A DNA stretch of 64,000 nt from Lodderomyces elongisporus. Lineage: Eukaryota > Ascomycota > Pichiomycetes > Serinales > Debaryomycetaceae. Numbering within the stretch: position 1 is the stretch's first letter; each line of letters opens with the position of its first letter. Below the pieces are notes generated by a model. It made no database searches and was not told the DNA's origin. It saw only the letters and a program-made list of their open reading frames with translations. Location: the NCBI RefSeq assembly GCF_030384665.1, contig NC_083673.1:62001-126000 (forward strand), given 5' to 3'. Shown one piece after another: positions 1 to 11,875 of the stretch. The position numbers and the translations under genes are program-made.

Positions 1-959
1 CGTAATGATTGGTCAGAATTAATTGCAAATATGGTCTTGACACATTCGTAGAGTATTGCGTGTGCTGCATTCTTGCCACTATCCAAATTGGAAGCAACTT
101 GAGTAAGAATATCATTGATTTCCTCATTGATTTTCTGACTGGGTGCTGAACCTGAATATGAACCTGAACCTAAACTAGCTCCTCCCACAGCCAAAGTTCT
201 TATAGTCGACAATAAACTAACTTGCAAAAATGGATCGGTGGTGCCCATAACATCATAATCTGGTTGGTACCCACTAGTGGTAACTCTCTTTAAATGGTTA
301 ACAACCTTGGGCAAAACATTAACCAATTCGTCTCCAAATTCATCGGATGCATTATTGTATAATGCTTGAATTAAGCAGAGAGTACCTAATAACACCGAAG
401 GGTTTTTCTCATTAATCAAGCTTAATGCTTTAGGAACAAAGAATTCGGCAAGGTCCGGTTCTTTTTCCACCAATTTTGCAGCAACAAAGCATGCCTTCTT
501 TTTCAAAAATGTATTTTTTGAATCCAAAATCGTTTCCACATTGGTGTATAAATCTCTCGCCAATTCTGGTGATGCAATGTTACCAAGACACGTCAATGCC
601 AATCCAACAATATATGCATTGGGGTGTTGCATATCGTTATCCAAGGAGTTGGTCAACAATGTGAGTACTTCTTGGTTTTCATCCAAAATCAACATACATG
701 CAAGGTACCCCAATCGTTTATCGGCAAATCTTGGAGAAGCTAATAATTTCAAGCATTCAACTTGGCCAAAGTGTGTTTTTTCGCCCATGATGTAGAGGTA
801 CAAGAGTTTGGATATGTTTATTCGTCTGCTGGTGTGGTCGAGTTGTACATCTCTAAAGGATGTACGGATTGAGGCCGATTCCTTTTGGATGACTGCACGT
901 TCATCTGCAATGGTCTTGGCTTTTCTCACAGCCTTGATGAATGATCTGAGTGAGCCCAT
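1..959 (-). CDS. APL4: AP-1 complex gamma-adaptin, N-terminal part (cut by window edge)
   Basis: This frame is open from an ATG at 959 to the window edge, about 319 codons with no stop, so the C-terminal half (rest of trunk, hinge, ear) is missing. The protein starts MGSLRSFIKAVRKAKTIADE, the standard opening of gamma-adaptin, and continues with the conserved stretches YIMGEKTHFGQVECLKLL, DKRLGYLACMLILDE and NAYIVGLALTCLGNIASPE of the alpha-helical trunk. In the family this large subunit helps form the clathrin adaptor AP-1 at the trans-Golgi and endosomes. A Ser/Gly-rich loop (around 145-180) interrupts the trunk repeats. The start is supported by the match of the first residues to the family. 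Its upstream region points toward RHO1, which lies on the same strand 700 bp away. Confidence 0.92.
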   Translation of the reverse strand, partial: MGSLRSFIKAVRKAKTIADERAVIQKESASIRTSFRDVQLDHTSRRINISKLLYLYIMGEKTHFGQVECLKLLASPRFADKRLGYLACMLILDENQEVLTLLTNSLDNDMQHPNAYIVGLALTCLGNIASPELARDLYTNVETILDSKNTFLKKKACFVAAKLVEKEPDLAEFFVPKALSLINEKNPSVLLGTLCLIQALYNNASDEFGDELVNVLPKVVNHLKRVTTSGYQPDYDVMGTTDPFLQVSLLSTIRTLAVGGASLGSGSYSGSAPSQKINEEINDILTQVASNLDSGKNAAHAILYECVKTIFAINSDQSL

Positions 960-1058
960 GGAGATGAAGTTTGAACAAAAAAAGGGGGTGAGGGATTGTG
1001 TAGTTAGTGTGTTAAATAGTGGTTTCTTATTTAGCTTCCCGTCGTTGTAGTAGTAGTA

Positions 1059-1099
<41 letters not shown>

Positions 1100-1659
1100 G
1101 TTGCAAATACGAGTATCTAATTTTCCATACACCCACACTCAAAGTCCTTCCCAATCCACTCGCACTAGTTGTGTAAGTAAGTAAGTAAGAGAGAATGTGT
1201 GTGTGTATGTGTGTGTTTAGTGTTGTTTTTTTTTTTCCTTTGTTTTTCTTCTATTTTTTTTTTTTTTCTTTTGCCGAAACTTTTGATTTTGAACAACACA
1301 ACGAGTCGCCGTAAAAAAAAGAGAAGGAATTAAAAGGGGGGGGCGAAAAATAAAAAAGGAGGGAATCAAAAAGTGAAAACTTATTCTTCAGCTAATGGAA
1401 AACAAATAGTCTTTAATAATACATGTACAATCCATAGAGATTCAAGTACTCAACTTTAAACTTTGGGTGAATACCGAGTCATATTCGTAGTATCAAAAGA
1501 GAAATTAGATTTAACGAAAAAAAAATTAACTCAAAAAATTTAAAACTAATGGTTCTTTAATTATAGAAAAGAGAAGAATAAAAAAAGATTAGAATAACAA
1601 TAATAATGATGATGATGATACTGATACTGATAATAATAATAATAATTACTCAAGATTCT
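960..1659. other. Intergenic: APL4 promoter and RHO1 3' flank
   Basis: No gene seen. It holds a TTG trinucleotide run (about 13 units), T and A homopolymers, a G7 tract near 1337 and a TG-rich stretch. The run lies about 100 bp upstream of the APL4 start and is probably in its promoter or 5' UTR. Confidence 0.7.
1060..1099. repeat. (TTG)n microsatellite, about 13 units
   Basis: An uninterrupted TTG/GTT trinucleotide run. On the APL4-coding strand it reads CAA, just upstream of the gene, so it is non-coding here. Confidence 0.9.
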
Positions 1660-2268
1660 CTAAACAATGACACACTTCTTCTTCTTCTTCTTACCTTCTC
1701 TTTTGTCCTTGGTCCTCAAACTTGCTCTTGTTGCTGCTTCAAAGACTTCTCTAACGCCTCTTCCGGTTTTTGCGGAACATTCCAAATAGTCAGCAGCGCC
1801 GATTCTTTGAGCTACGGATTGACCTTCGGAGCTTGAGACTGGTTGTTGTTGTTGTTGTCTCAATGCTTCGATGGTGTGGGGGTCGTCTCTCAAGTCTGAT
1901 TTACAACCAACCAAGATGATTGGTACGCCTTGGCAAAAGTGTAATACCTCACTGATCCATTTTTCCAACACATTGTCCAATGAGTCTGGGGAGTCCACTG
2001 AGAAACAAATCAAGATGACGTTGGAGTCAGGGTAAGACAATGGTCTTAATCTATCGTAATCTTCTTGACCTGCGGTATCCCACAAGGCCAATTCGACTTT
2101 TCTGCCGTCGACTTCGACATCAGCAACGTAGTTTTCGAAAACTGTTGGGACGTATACTTCAGGGAAAGTACCTTTGGAGAAGACAATTAATAAACATGTC
2201 TTACCACAAGCACCGTCACCTACAATGACTAACTTTCTACGAAGTTCAGCTGGACCGTTAACAACCAT
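1660..2268 (-). CDS. RHO1: Rho-type small GTPase Rho1
   Basis: This 202-residue Rho GTPase carries every diagnostic motif: P-loop GDGACGKT (17-24), effector loop around YVPTVFENY (39-47), WDTAGQE (63-69), the CKSD form of the guanine motif (122-125) and SAK (165-167). The Rho insert region carries five Gln (138-142). The C-terminus is six lysines followed by CVIV, a CaaX box expected to be prenylated and to anchor the protein at the plasma membrane. The core agrees with fungal Rho1, the regulatory subunit of beta-1,3-glucan synthase and activator of Pkc1 in cell-wall integrity. The ATG at 2268 gives a normal-length start ([14 protein letters not shown]). Its likely GAP, LRG1, lies further along the window. 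Rac1 or Cdc42 are less likely from the [12 protein letters not shown] start and the insert sequence. Confidence 0.96.
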   Translation of the reverse strand: MVVNGPAELRRKLVIVGDGACGKTCLLIVFSKGTFPEVYVPTVFENYVADVEVDGRKVELALWDTAGQEDYDRLRPLSYPDSNVILICFSVDSPDSLDNVLEKWISEVLHFCQGVPIILVGCKSDLRDDPHTIEALRQQQQQPVSSSEGQSVAQRIGAADYLECSAKTGRGVREVFEAATRASLRTKDKREGKKKKKKCVIV

Positions 2269-4569
2269 TTTGCTTTGATTTAATATGACTTGAGCTTGAT
2301 TGATCTTTTTCTATTTTGTTATTATTATTATTATTATTTTTTTTATTGTAAAACAAATAATAATAAATGAAAATGGAAATGAAATGGAAATAAACGGGTG
2401 AAAGATAGGTATTAAAGCGTTTTTTGTTGCCTTATTGGTTAAAACAGACAGAAACAAAGTTTGTATGTATGTTGTAAATGCTTCTGGGTGTAATACTTGT
2501 ATATAAATATATATATATATGTGTTTGTATATATATATATATATATGTATTAGTAGGCGACTGTAAGTTGTTGTTTGTTGTTTATTGTTGATGTTACTAA
2601 ATTCCAGCGATATGGTATTCAATACTTTCTTCTGTGTGTTGATTAAGAATCAGATAAACGATGAGAAAGTAAGTAAGTAAGTGATTGATTGATTGTATAT
2701 GCTAGATATAGTTGGATGGATGTGTATGTGTAGTTGTCTGATGGATTGACTTTGGATAAGGTATTGTGTGATTGTGAGGAGAAGAAGGAGTAATAGTGGT
2801 AGTTGTTGTTGTTGTTCTTGTTGTTGTGTGTGCTTGATATTACAATCTCACCAACTTTTTTCTTTTTTTGTCTCTTTTTTTTTTTGTTGTTTTGATTCAG
2901 TATCTCTCGCTCTCTTTCTCTTACTTTTCCCCTACAGTGTTATTTCTCTCTTGCACTAAGAGAGAGAGAGAGTAGTATTGTGTTTTTCCTTTTTTAAAAA
3001 TAAATAAAAAATAATAAAAATAAAAAAAAAAGAATTTGCGTTTGAAAAGTGAACAAATCAATATTTGTATATGGGATGTATCTTGTATTGTGTATATTGT
3101 GTATTGTGTGTATTGTGTGTTGAATTTTGTCTTCTTTATTTATTTTAAATTCTGTTTTGCCTGTTCCAAAAAGAAAAAATCCAAATTGTGAAACTGATTT
3201 AGTGCAAGCTACTTCTTTCACTTCGCACTGTTTCTCATTATTCGTTCCATCCTCTATATTTAGCAATTCCTTTACTTTCAATCGTATAGACTATAATAGT
3301 GGTGTTTTGTATATACATGTATATATATATATATATGTATATCTGAAACTGATCTAGTGCCGTATACACCATCTAAATAAACTGTGCCTTATTGACAGTA
3401 GCAACAAACAAAACACTCATACTCTTATCACTAAACATGTATATTCCAAGTTAGTTCATAAGTTAAACTACAAAAAGTCACATGATCCTCAATAGCAACT
3501 ATACATATATATGAATATATATATATACATGTATTGTATTTGTACTTTAAAGAAAACGTGTATTTTTACATCGTTTGGTTGTTGATTTATACCATTAAAC
3601 TTGAACCATATATTTATTTTAACCTCCTTCTTGTTCTGAGGGCAACATAATTCCAGGTATTCTAACTCAATTTCAGAATCAATAAATAAAATTAAAACTA
3701 TGGACAATAAAAGAGGGAAACAAAATGAAATGAAAAGAGAAAGGAGGCTGATTGTTTTGTTCAAATCTCTTCCTCCGTTTCCGTTTCCGTCTCTTACACT
3801 TACTCTTACTCTTAATTGTTTGTCTGGTTAACTGTGTGTTTGTTAGTTTTAGTTAGTGGTTTGTTCTTGCACAAACAACACTATGCATAAATTACAATTA
3901 CAATTACACGATGATCTGGACAACAAAGAGCTACTACTAATAGTACTACTAATAGTACTACTACCACTGCTACTCTTACTACACGTCAATTGTACACGCG
4001 TCATGGGAATATACTTCAATTACCAAATATTACGTTAGAGATATATATATATATATATATACAAGAAACTTGAACAAAAGGAAGAATCAAATAAAATAAA
4101 ATAAAATGTTAGAGGAAGGAAAAATGATGAGCCAAAATGATAAAAGTGTCACAAGATAGATAGAGAGTGAGAGACAGACAGTGAGAGACACACACACGCG
4201 ACAAATATATAATAAAATATATAATATAAAAAATAAAAATAAAATAAAAATAAAATAAAAAATAAAAATAAAAAAAAATTCTTCCATCAACACAGTTTTA
4301 ATTTTCCTCATCACTTTGTACGCGAATCAAATAAGCATAGCCTCCTCCTGCACCTCCTCGACTACTCAATCACTCAAACCCTTACTCCCATCTCACCTGT
4401 ATTCTTATTTCCTTTTCTCTTGTCTTCACTTAAGTTCACTTCTTTTCATAGCATCTTAATTTATATAACTATTTCTCACAACTTTATTTGTAGAGAAAGT
4501 TAAATTAGGATTGGATATTTGGTAGTGTTGATAAAAACAACATTTATGGAATTTCCAGTGTAATTTAGT

Positions 4570-4575
4570 CACGTG
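4570..4575. promoter_or_regulatory. CACGTG E-box within GTCACGTGAT
   Basis: A palindromic CACGTG with the flanking GTCACGTGAT preferred by Cbf1-type bHLH factors. It lies about 2.3 kb from RHO1 and 2.2 kb from GZF3, so the target gene is unclear. Binding is an inference. Confidence 0.35.
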
Positions 4576-5744
4576 ATCATATCTTTATATATATATACAC
4601 ACACGTATATATGTATATCTTAAGTATGTAGATAGAAGAACAAGTAGAAGAAGAAGAAGAAGAAGAAAAGCGCAATTTTAAAAAGTCAAATATGAATAGA
4701 CATTTTTCCTTTCTTTGCCAAATTGTGGTATACGTGTGCTTTAAATTGAGACTTTTTTCCCTTTTGCTCTCTTTCCCTTAAGTACTCACTCCGAAAGTTC
4801 AACCAAGTGTTTAAATGTGGACTGAGTCTTCTTGAAACTAAAATAAAATTATATGTATCTACATATATATATATAGTTCTACATTCTCTGGTGTTTTCAA
4901 AAAAAAATAAAATGTTTTGCTTAGTTTTGCAACCAAAATTATGTCTTAAATCGTTTAAACATTATAATGGTATACAAACAGATTTATTACAATTTTATTG
5001 AAAATAAAAGACAAAAAAAAAAGCATAAAACTTGAAGTTAAATACAGGGTTTACAGAAAAGTCAACCCTCAAGTATTTGCGTATCTTGTCCTATCACCAT
5101 CCTTTATAATGCTTAGCCAAATTTATCCTATATTCATCATCATCTACTTCTCTTTCTTTTGAACTGCTCTCTTTTCCAACATAGTAACACTTTCAATACT
5201 ACTATAATGAACAATTGAAAACAAAGTATTGTTGCTGAATATATATTTGAACTATTGTGCACGACCCACCATTTTTTTTCCAAGAAAATAAAGACAGAGA
5301 AAAGAAAAAACAAGATTGTTATTGTCTCTATAAATTTTGAGCACTGCACTACCCAGTGAAGTATACTATTCTTATATATCTTTCTCTCTTTAATATTTCT
5401 CTTTTCATTTCCCACTATTTACCTTTCTTTTTTCCTTCTCTCCCCCCAATTTCTTATCTTATCTTGTTTTTTTTTGATAGAAGTATAGGATGTAGAGTAG
5501 TAGTAAGGATGGTGCTTCTAACGTGTTGTAGTTTATACATTCCAATCTAGTACCACTGTTTATATATATATATATGAATATATTCTGTACTATCGTTATC
5601 TTTGTTCCATCGCATTCTATCTCGTTCTGGGTCATTCATTATTTCCCGATTAGTTAATCTTTCTGCTCTGTCTCACAATCAGAAAAGTGAGGCAGAGAGA
5701 GGGAGGGAGGGCGAGAGAGAGACAAAGATCAGATAACACGGCAA

Positions 5745-5766
5745 CAGTTACAGTTACAGTTACAGT
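5745..5766. repeat. ACAGTT hexanucleotide repeat
   Basis: Nearly four tandem copies of a 6-bp unit in the RHO1-GZF3 intergenic region. Confidence 0.85.
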
Positions 5767-5821
5767 GGGTAGCTTGATAGTCATTTCATCTGTGCATAAG
5801 TACACGACTATAACGACAAGA

Positions 5822-5849
5822 CATTTCACACATTTCACACATTTCACAC
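5822..5849. repeat. 9-bp tandem repeat (TTTCACACA)
   Basis: Three tandem copies of a 9-bp unit. Confidence 0.85.
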
Positions 5850-6735
5850 GACTACAAACACACTTAAATACATTGATACATTTATACTGTCATTGGTTAT
5901 CTCCATCTTCCCCCCCCCTCTACATCCTTACTAGACTAAAACTCTCCTTTTTCACTTTTTCACTTTTTCTATATCCACTATCCACTATCTGTATCCCTAT
6001 ATCGTGTCCTTCTTGAGTAGAAGATACCTTAACACTTTTGAGCCTCTCTCCATTCCTTTGGTTCTTCCTCTCCATTCTTTCTCTTCTATCCTCTTCTCTC
6101 CTATCCTATCCCTCTTCTTCTTCTTCTTCTTTTTTTTTTTTGTTTTTTTTTTTCGTTTGCACGCTCGCTAAAATTTTTCAGCAGTCAGCACTGATTAGAT
6201 AACAAACAGAGATAAATAAACCCTATTATTGACTTATATCTCTCTCTTTCTCTTTCTCTCTCTCTCTCTGCCCCCCTTCTTTTTCCCAAAATTTTTTTCT
6301 TTTTTTTTTTCACTCTCTTTCTTTTATCTATCTATCTATATAAATATATATATATATAGCTCTTAATTTTTCACCAACACACTCATTATCCACCAACAAC
6401 ACGGTATTCACAACCAAATACACAACACATATATAGAGAGACATAAAGGTTTTACATGTCCTTTTAAAAACTCTTCCCCTCAATCACTACACATTGTACA
6501 TATCAACCTACACACTGGAGATAGAAGTTTTTTACCAACGACTATTCTTTCCCATCACACACAATTAAAATTTTTTTTTGTCTTTCGATTTCATTTTTGA
6601 TTTCATATTTGATTTAGCTATCTTTGAAAGGTTTTTTTTCTGTTTTGAAAAATTACACCAACCTAGTATATAGCTAAAGAAAGAATAACAACAAGATCAA
6701 TAAGAAAGAAGGCAAAAAAAAAAAGATAAAACATA

Positions 6736-8676
6736 ATGGCTGATATCAAAGTTCAACAACGCCCACACCCCCAACCACAACCACAATCACCACCATCACC
6801 ACCACCAACATCTTCTGCACCTGTTCGATTAAACAGCCCATCTGTTGTATCCACTAACGAAAATACCACCTCTTCTGGTACCAACATCAACTACAACAAC
6901 AATAATAGTATTGCTGTTCCTACTACTACCACTAATACCAGCTTACCATCTTTTGAACAGACAAGAAAGAATATCCATGACCACAATAGACCAAACTTGG
7001 CTTCCCAAATGAATTCAACTCAATTACCAGGAGTAGCAAAGTTGGTGTCTTCTTCACAAGACTCTATAAACCACACAGACCCAAAGAACTACACTCCGCT
7101 GTACTGCACTCCTACTTTTAAAGCCAAACTAGGAAGTGTAAATGTTAATGGAAATGGAAATGTACTTGGTGACTCTAGTGCTTCTACGAGTACAGTCAAC
7201 TCCCCAAATTATCGTATTATAGGCCGCGGCCCCGACGATATACTGACCTCTTTACCAACACCACCAACCAAAGTCAAGGACGAAGAGGATGTAGATGAGG
7301 AAGAACAAGAAGAAAAACAAAAACAAAAACAAAAAGAGGAAGTGGAGGAAAAGGAGAAACAACAAAAGCAACGTCAGCCAAATGCTTCTATCCAACTCCA
7401 AAAACAACAAAGCTTGAGCCAAAACGACTCTTCTGAAGAAAAAATGTCATCACCAGTTTGTCGAAATTGCCAAACTCAAACTACACCACTTTGGAGAAGA
7501 GACGAGACCGGACAGGTCTTGTGTAACGCTTGTGGATTATTTCTTAAATTACACGGAAGACCAAGACCCATTAGCTTAAAGACAGACACCATAAAGTCGA
7601 GAAATAGAGTTAAACACAGCGGAGCAGGAGGAAATTCCAATAGTGGATCAAATACTAATAATTCACAATCACAATCACAATCACAGCAACAACAACATCA
7701 ATCTGTTTCCTCAGCAAAAACTTCAGGCGCAAACACTCCAGAACTCAAATCAAAAGACTCGAGAGATGCTAAAGAGTCAAAGAGCAAAAAACAAACATCG
7801 CCAAAATTGAAGAAATTTAAAAGCGGAAACAAGTCTGACTTGACTCCACTCTTGCCAAACACCAATAAGGAATCATACCATCACAACCATCCTTCCCTAT
7901 TATCCACCACCACTAATACTACCACTACTACTGCTTCTTCTTCTTCTTCTGCTTTACCTGTTAACATGGGTATGCAAAACCATCACTTGATGCATTCTCA
8001 AGTTCCATTACACTACCCATCCTCAACACCAGCACAATTTGCACCGGGCTTGAGAAGAATTACATCTCCATTGTTACTCTCCTCACCAGCAGTGAAAAAC
8101 GAGGCTGATCACCAATTGAATTCATTACAAGCAGCAGCTGGTGTTTTGGAGAATTTGTCTAACTCATCAAACATGTCAAATGAGTTGGGACCAAATGCTA
8201 CCTTCAAAGGAGGAGTCTCATTACTCAACAAAAAGGGTAACAAACCATACCAACAATATTCGAAAAATGGTAGTGGTTCATTGTTTGGAGCAGTACCAAC
8301 AACTACTTCAACTACAGGAACACCAGCACCACATTTACCTCGATTACCACCATTAAACAAGAACTCACCTGTGTTTGGTGGCGTTAATGGCGACCACAAC
8401 GGCCACACCAGCAATGGTATTAGTAGAGCATCAACACCAACTTTACCACCCTTGCACGAAATGGCCAATGGTCAATCTACTTCAGGAAATGCTGGTGTTT
8501 CAAAGCCATTTGACTCACTTTCCATGTCGATGCACTCTAATGGTGCAACAAATCAAAACAGCAGTAATCAAGGCAACCAAAACAGTTCCAACTCGTTCAA
8601 TAATGGAAACAACGATAACAGAAGTAGTATTAATAGTAATAATAACAATACTAATAACGGTAATAATACTTTGCAA

Positions 8677-8709
<33 letters not shown>

Positions 8710-9186
8710 CAACAACAAGCACCACCTCCGCCACCGCCGCCACCTTCATCTAATCAAACATTTACATCTACACATGAGATTACTTTACTCAAGACAAGAA
8801 TCTCTGAGTTGGAGTTGGTCAATGACTTGTACAGAACAAGAATAATGGAACTTGAGGCAATGGAACAGGCTGCTAGATTGAGAGAAAATTCAATGAGGAA
8901 AAGACTAGATGAAGTGATGAATTTACAAGCAAGTACCTTGCTTCAACATCAACAACACCAACAGCAACAACATCAGCAGCAGCAGCAACAAAGACTAGAG
9001 GAACAAAGCGTTGACTCAACATCACCCAATCATCAACCACACCAAAGCCAGTTACCCTCTTTTCAAAACAAATCTGGCACAACACCAGCATCGTACAATC
9101 ACCAAAATGAGTATGGAGTTATGCTTGCACCATTGAAACGTGATCACGAAGGAAACACTATTGACAAGAGAAAAAATATTAGTTGA
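6736..9186 (+). CDS. GZF3: GATA-type zinc finger transcription factor, Gzf3/Dal80-like
   Basis: This 816-residue protein has one GATA finger at about 242-266, C-X2-C-X17-C-X2-C ([25 protein letters not shown]), followed by the basic tail [18 protein letters not shown]. Near the C-terminus (about 680-731) a heptad-like segment rich in Leu, Met and charged residues forms a probable leucine-zipper coiled coil. One finger plus a C-terminal zipper is the architecture of the Gzf3/Dal80 nitrogen-catabolite regulators, which dimerise and mostly repress at GATA sites. The rest is low complexity: Gln/Lys/Glu runs before the finger, Asn/Ser-rich stretches, then poly-Gln and poly-Pro (about 648-676) just before the zipper. 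It is much longer than S. cerevisiae Gzf3 because of these spacers. The first ATG follows an A-rich leader. Gat1 or Gln3 are less likely given the zipper. Confidence 0.85.
8674..8747 (+). repeat. CAA/CAG poly-Gln then CCN poly-Pro run inside GZF3
   Basis: A CAA/CAG mixed run encodes about 15 Gln and is followed by CCA/CCG/CCT codons encoding about 8 Pro. It is an in-frame, potentially length-variable tract directly before the coiled coil. Confidence 0.9.
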
Positions 9187-9443
9187 TTTTAGAATCTAGA
9201 TACTTAGGATCAGTATATACAAATTAGTTGGAAGAAAAAGTAAAAAAAAAGAAAAGAAAAGAAAAAAAAAAAAACTACAAACAATTTTCTTCTTCTTTTT
9301 TACTTTCCCCATTGTTTTGTAAATGTAATATAACATTAAAATGCGATATACTATTAAAATAAAGAATAATAGATTTTAGTTTTAAATATGAATTTTATCT
9401 GAATATGTAATAAATTTTGATACTCACTTCTCAACTCATTGGT

Positions 9444-11138
9444 TTAAGTACGCACATCTGGCTCATCTTTACCCAATAATTCTTTAAACTTCAACAAGTC
9501 AAGCACAAACTTGACATCTTTAGTGAAAAACTCATCTGCAGAAAGTTTATATTGCGACTTGTCGTTGGAATGTTTTTCCAAATAGAGTCTCACAGTGGCT
9601 CCACTTGAACCAGTTCCCGATAATCTAACAATAAACCTTAAGCCATTCTCAAACTTGATGAATAAACCTTGCTTTGCAGAAACTGATCCATCGAGATCGG
9701 TATACGAAAAGTTCTCAGCTTGCTTGATGACATAACCTGAAGCTAATTCATCACCTGGCTTGTGGGTATCAACAATGTTTTGCAACAAGTCAATCAATTG
9801 GTTAGCACCTTCACTAGAAACCTCTTCATAGTCGTATCTTGTAAAGAAAGTTCTTCCATACTTGTCCCAAAATGAGTTCTGCACAATTTCAATCGATGTA
9901 TCGGAATCAGGGTTCTTTGAGTGGTAATCTGCCAACACATTCAACCATGCAACGATGGCCCACAACCCGTCTTTTTCCCTAATGTGGTTTGAGCCTGTGC
10001 CAAAACTCTCTTCACCACAAATACTCAATTTCTTTGCATCAAACAATGAGCAGAAAAACTTCCAACCAGTTGGCACTTCGTACACTTCAAGTCCCTTGTC
10101 TTTGGCAACAAGGTCAATAGCACCTGAAGTGGGCATCGATCTCGCCAAACCATAAATACCTTGTTTCTTGAAATATGGAATAGCATCGGCATACTCAGAA
10201 ATAATGGCAACAGAGTCACCAGGCGAAACAAATGTACCTGCACCATAAATCATATTTCTGTCACCATCACCATCTGATGCAGCACCAAATGCAATCTTTT
10301 CCTTATCAACTCTATCAACCAAGGTGTGTGCATAAGTTAAGTTTGGATCTGGGTGTAATCCGCCAAAATCTGGTTTGGGGACATAATTTTGAATCGATGT
10401 CTCAGGTAAACCCAACTCTTCAACAAAGATCTTGTATCCGTATGGACCAGTGACACCATTCAATGCATCAAACAAGACCTTGAATCCAGTTTTTTCACTC
10501 TCACCAAGGAATTTCTTGATCAAGTCAAAGTCAAAAATATCTTTCAACATATCAACGTAATCCTTTGTGGAGTCAATGACTTGAACCTCAATTGGTCCAA
10601 CTTTCTTTGCATCTTCCTCACCTTGTGTGATTGTGTGGATGTCAACCTTGGGCAATTCCACAATCTTGTAACTCTTTAAAGTCTTTGAAATGTCAAAAAT
10701 CTTGTTTGTAACGGATTCTGGTGCTGGTCCACCATTGCCCAAGTTGTACTTGATTCCTAAATCATTTTTTGGACCACCAGGATTATGACTTGCAGTTAAG
10801 ATAATACCACCAGTAGCCCCATATTTTCTAATGACATGGGACGTGGCTGGAGTAGACAAGATTCCATCTTGGCCAAGAATAACTTTACGCACTCCATTGG
10901 CTGCGGCAATTTGAATAATGAGTTGGATAACTACATCATTGTAATAACGACCATCTCCACCAATAACTAAAGTTGCATCCTTGGCACCTTCAGGGATGGC
11001 ATCGAGAATTGATTGGATGAAATTCTCGGTATAGTGTGGCTGTTGGAACACGGTGACCTTTTTACGCAAACCAGAAGTACCTGGTTTTTGATCTGAAAAT
11101 GGCGTGGTTTCAATAGTTTGCACCTTGAAGTCTGACAT
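9444..11138 (-). CDS. PGM2: Phosphoglucomutase
   Basis: This 564-residue protein matches eukaryotic phosphoglucomutase, which interconverts glucose-1-phosphate and glucose-6-phosphate in the cytosol, feeding UDP-glucose, glycogen, trehalose and galactose metabolism. It shows the substrate-site start GTSGLRKK (20-27), the catalytic phosphoserine loop TASHNPGG (115-122, Ser117), the Mg-binding loop SDGDGDR (288-294), the sugar-binding GEESFGTGSNH (375-385) and a C-terminal phosphate-binding RLSGTGSSGATVR. Length and motif spacing are normal, so it should be active. Only one PGM lies in the window, so whether it corresponds to PGM1 or PGM2 of S. cerevisiae is a naming matter. It converges on GZF3 with a 257-bp gap. 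Confidence 0.96.
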   Translation of the reverse strand: MSDFKVQTIETTPFSDQKPGTSGLRKKVTVFQQPHYTENFIQSILDAIPEGAKDATLVIGGDGRYYNDVVIQLIIQIAAANGVRKVILGQDGILSTPATSHVIRKYGATGGIILTASHNPGGPKNDLGIKYNLGNGGPAPESVTNKIFDISKTLKSYKIVELPKVDIHTITQGEEDAKKVGPIEVQVIDSTKDYVDMLKDIFDFDLIKKFLGESEKTGFKVLFDALNGVTGPYGYKIFVEELGLPETSIQNYVPKPDFGGLHPDPNLTYAHTLVDRVDKEKIAFGAASDGDGDRNMIYGAGTFVSPGDSVAIISEYADAIPYFKKQGIYGLARSMPTSGAIDLVAKDKGLEVYEVPTGWKFFCSLFDAKKLSICGEESFGTGSNHIREKDGLWAIVAWLNVLADYHSKNPDSDTSIEIVQNSFWDKYGRTFFTRYDYEEVSSEGANQLIDLLQNIVDTHKPGDELASGYVIKQAENFSYTDLDGSVSAKQGLFIKFENGLRFIVRLSGTGSSGATVRLYLEKHSNDKSQYKLSADEFFTKDVKFVLDLLKFKELLGKDEPDVRT

Positions 11139-11562
11139 ATTTAAAAATCGAAAAAAAAAAAGAAAAAAAGGTTGTGTTTAATTTGGCAATATATAATGTA
11201 AAATCCTCAAGTTTTGATTGTGATCAATAGAATTGTATTGTTTAGATCCCAATTGATTCAATTGAATTGATGAAAAAAAAGGAAAGAAAACAACTGTAGA
11301 TGCTATTTTTTTTCTTTTATATAAGAAGTGAGAGGTGAGGTGGATTTATGGGACAAACTGGGTGGAGGATGTTTTGATATTTCAATTAAATTGATTCAAA
11401 ATTTTATGCGCAATTAATAGTGGGTGGTGGGTGCGCGGGTTGTGGGTTTTATTGGTGTTGAGCGTGGTGCAATGCCAGCGCAATATTTAAAAGGGAGCAA
11501 GAGTGGAGTGACACAAAAATATTGATCCTTAAAATCAGAACAACCAAGTAGTAGCAAAAATT

Positions 11563-11611
11563 CTTTATTTTTTATTTTTTATTTTTTATTTTTTATTTTT
11601 ATTTTTATTTT
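11563..11611. repeat. (ATTTTTT)n / (ATTTTT)n tandem tract
   Basis: Five or more tandem A-T5/6 units upstream of PGM2, a poly(dA:dT)-like element typical of nucleosome-depleted promoters. Confidence 0.8.
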
Positions 11612-11869
11612 TAATATCAAATTCGCTTTGACTGTGTGAATTAATTAATTGGAGGGTGAGGGGGAGTATAATAAGAGGAGTTTGTAGCAAAAATTATATT
11701 GCGTGCCTCCACTTTCTTCACGTCATAATACCAAAGAGTATATTGGAAATAAAAGTTAGAAATAAAGGTGGAGGTTAAAAGAAAGAAGGTGGGGGATGCA
11801 AAGAACGAGAAGGGAACAAAAGAGCAATATAAGGAATCGAAATGAACAAATATACTTAAATGGTAAGGT

Positions 11870-11875
11870 CACGTG
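11870..11875. promoter_or_regulatory. CACGTG E-box within GGTCACGTGATAAC
   Basis: Same GTCACGTGAT context as the motif at 4570. It lies about 730 bp upstream of the PGM2 start and downstream of the OPT stop. It matches the Cbf1/Tye7-type consensus; use in vivo is unproven. Confidence 0.35.

Larger units (their letters stand above)
2269..6735. other. Long intergenic region between divergent RHO1 and GZF3
   Basis: About 4.5 kb between divergent genes, with no open frame I recognise and no tRNA-like box A/box B pair. It is dominated by (TA)n runs (2500-2548, 3318-3338, 3505-3530, 4039-4062), A/T homopolymers, AAAT repeats at 4200-4280, and short tandem repeats at 5745-5766 (ACAGTT) and 5822-5849 (TTTCACACA). 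CT-rich tracts at 6050-6330 and an A-rich leader before 6736 look like the GZF3 promoter and 5' UTR. One CACGTG E-box occurs at 4570. Both flanking genes encode regulators, which often have long promoters in these yeasts. Confidence 0.6.

Noticed and set aside
2311..2622. A 103-codon open frame upstream of RHO1
   Set aside because: It is composed of TA repeats and simple sequence with hydrophobic low complexity. No homology or sensible start context.
8109..8468. Antisense open frame of 119 codons inside GZF3
   Set aside because: It overlaps a well-supported coding region and reflects codon-composition bias. No recognisable motif.
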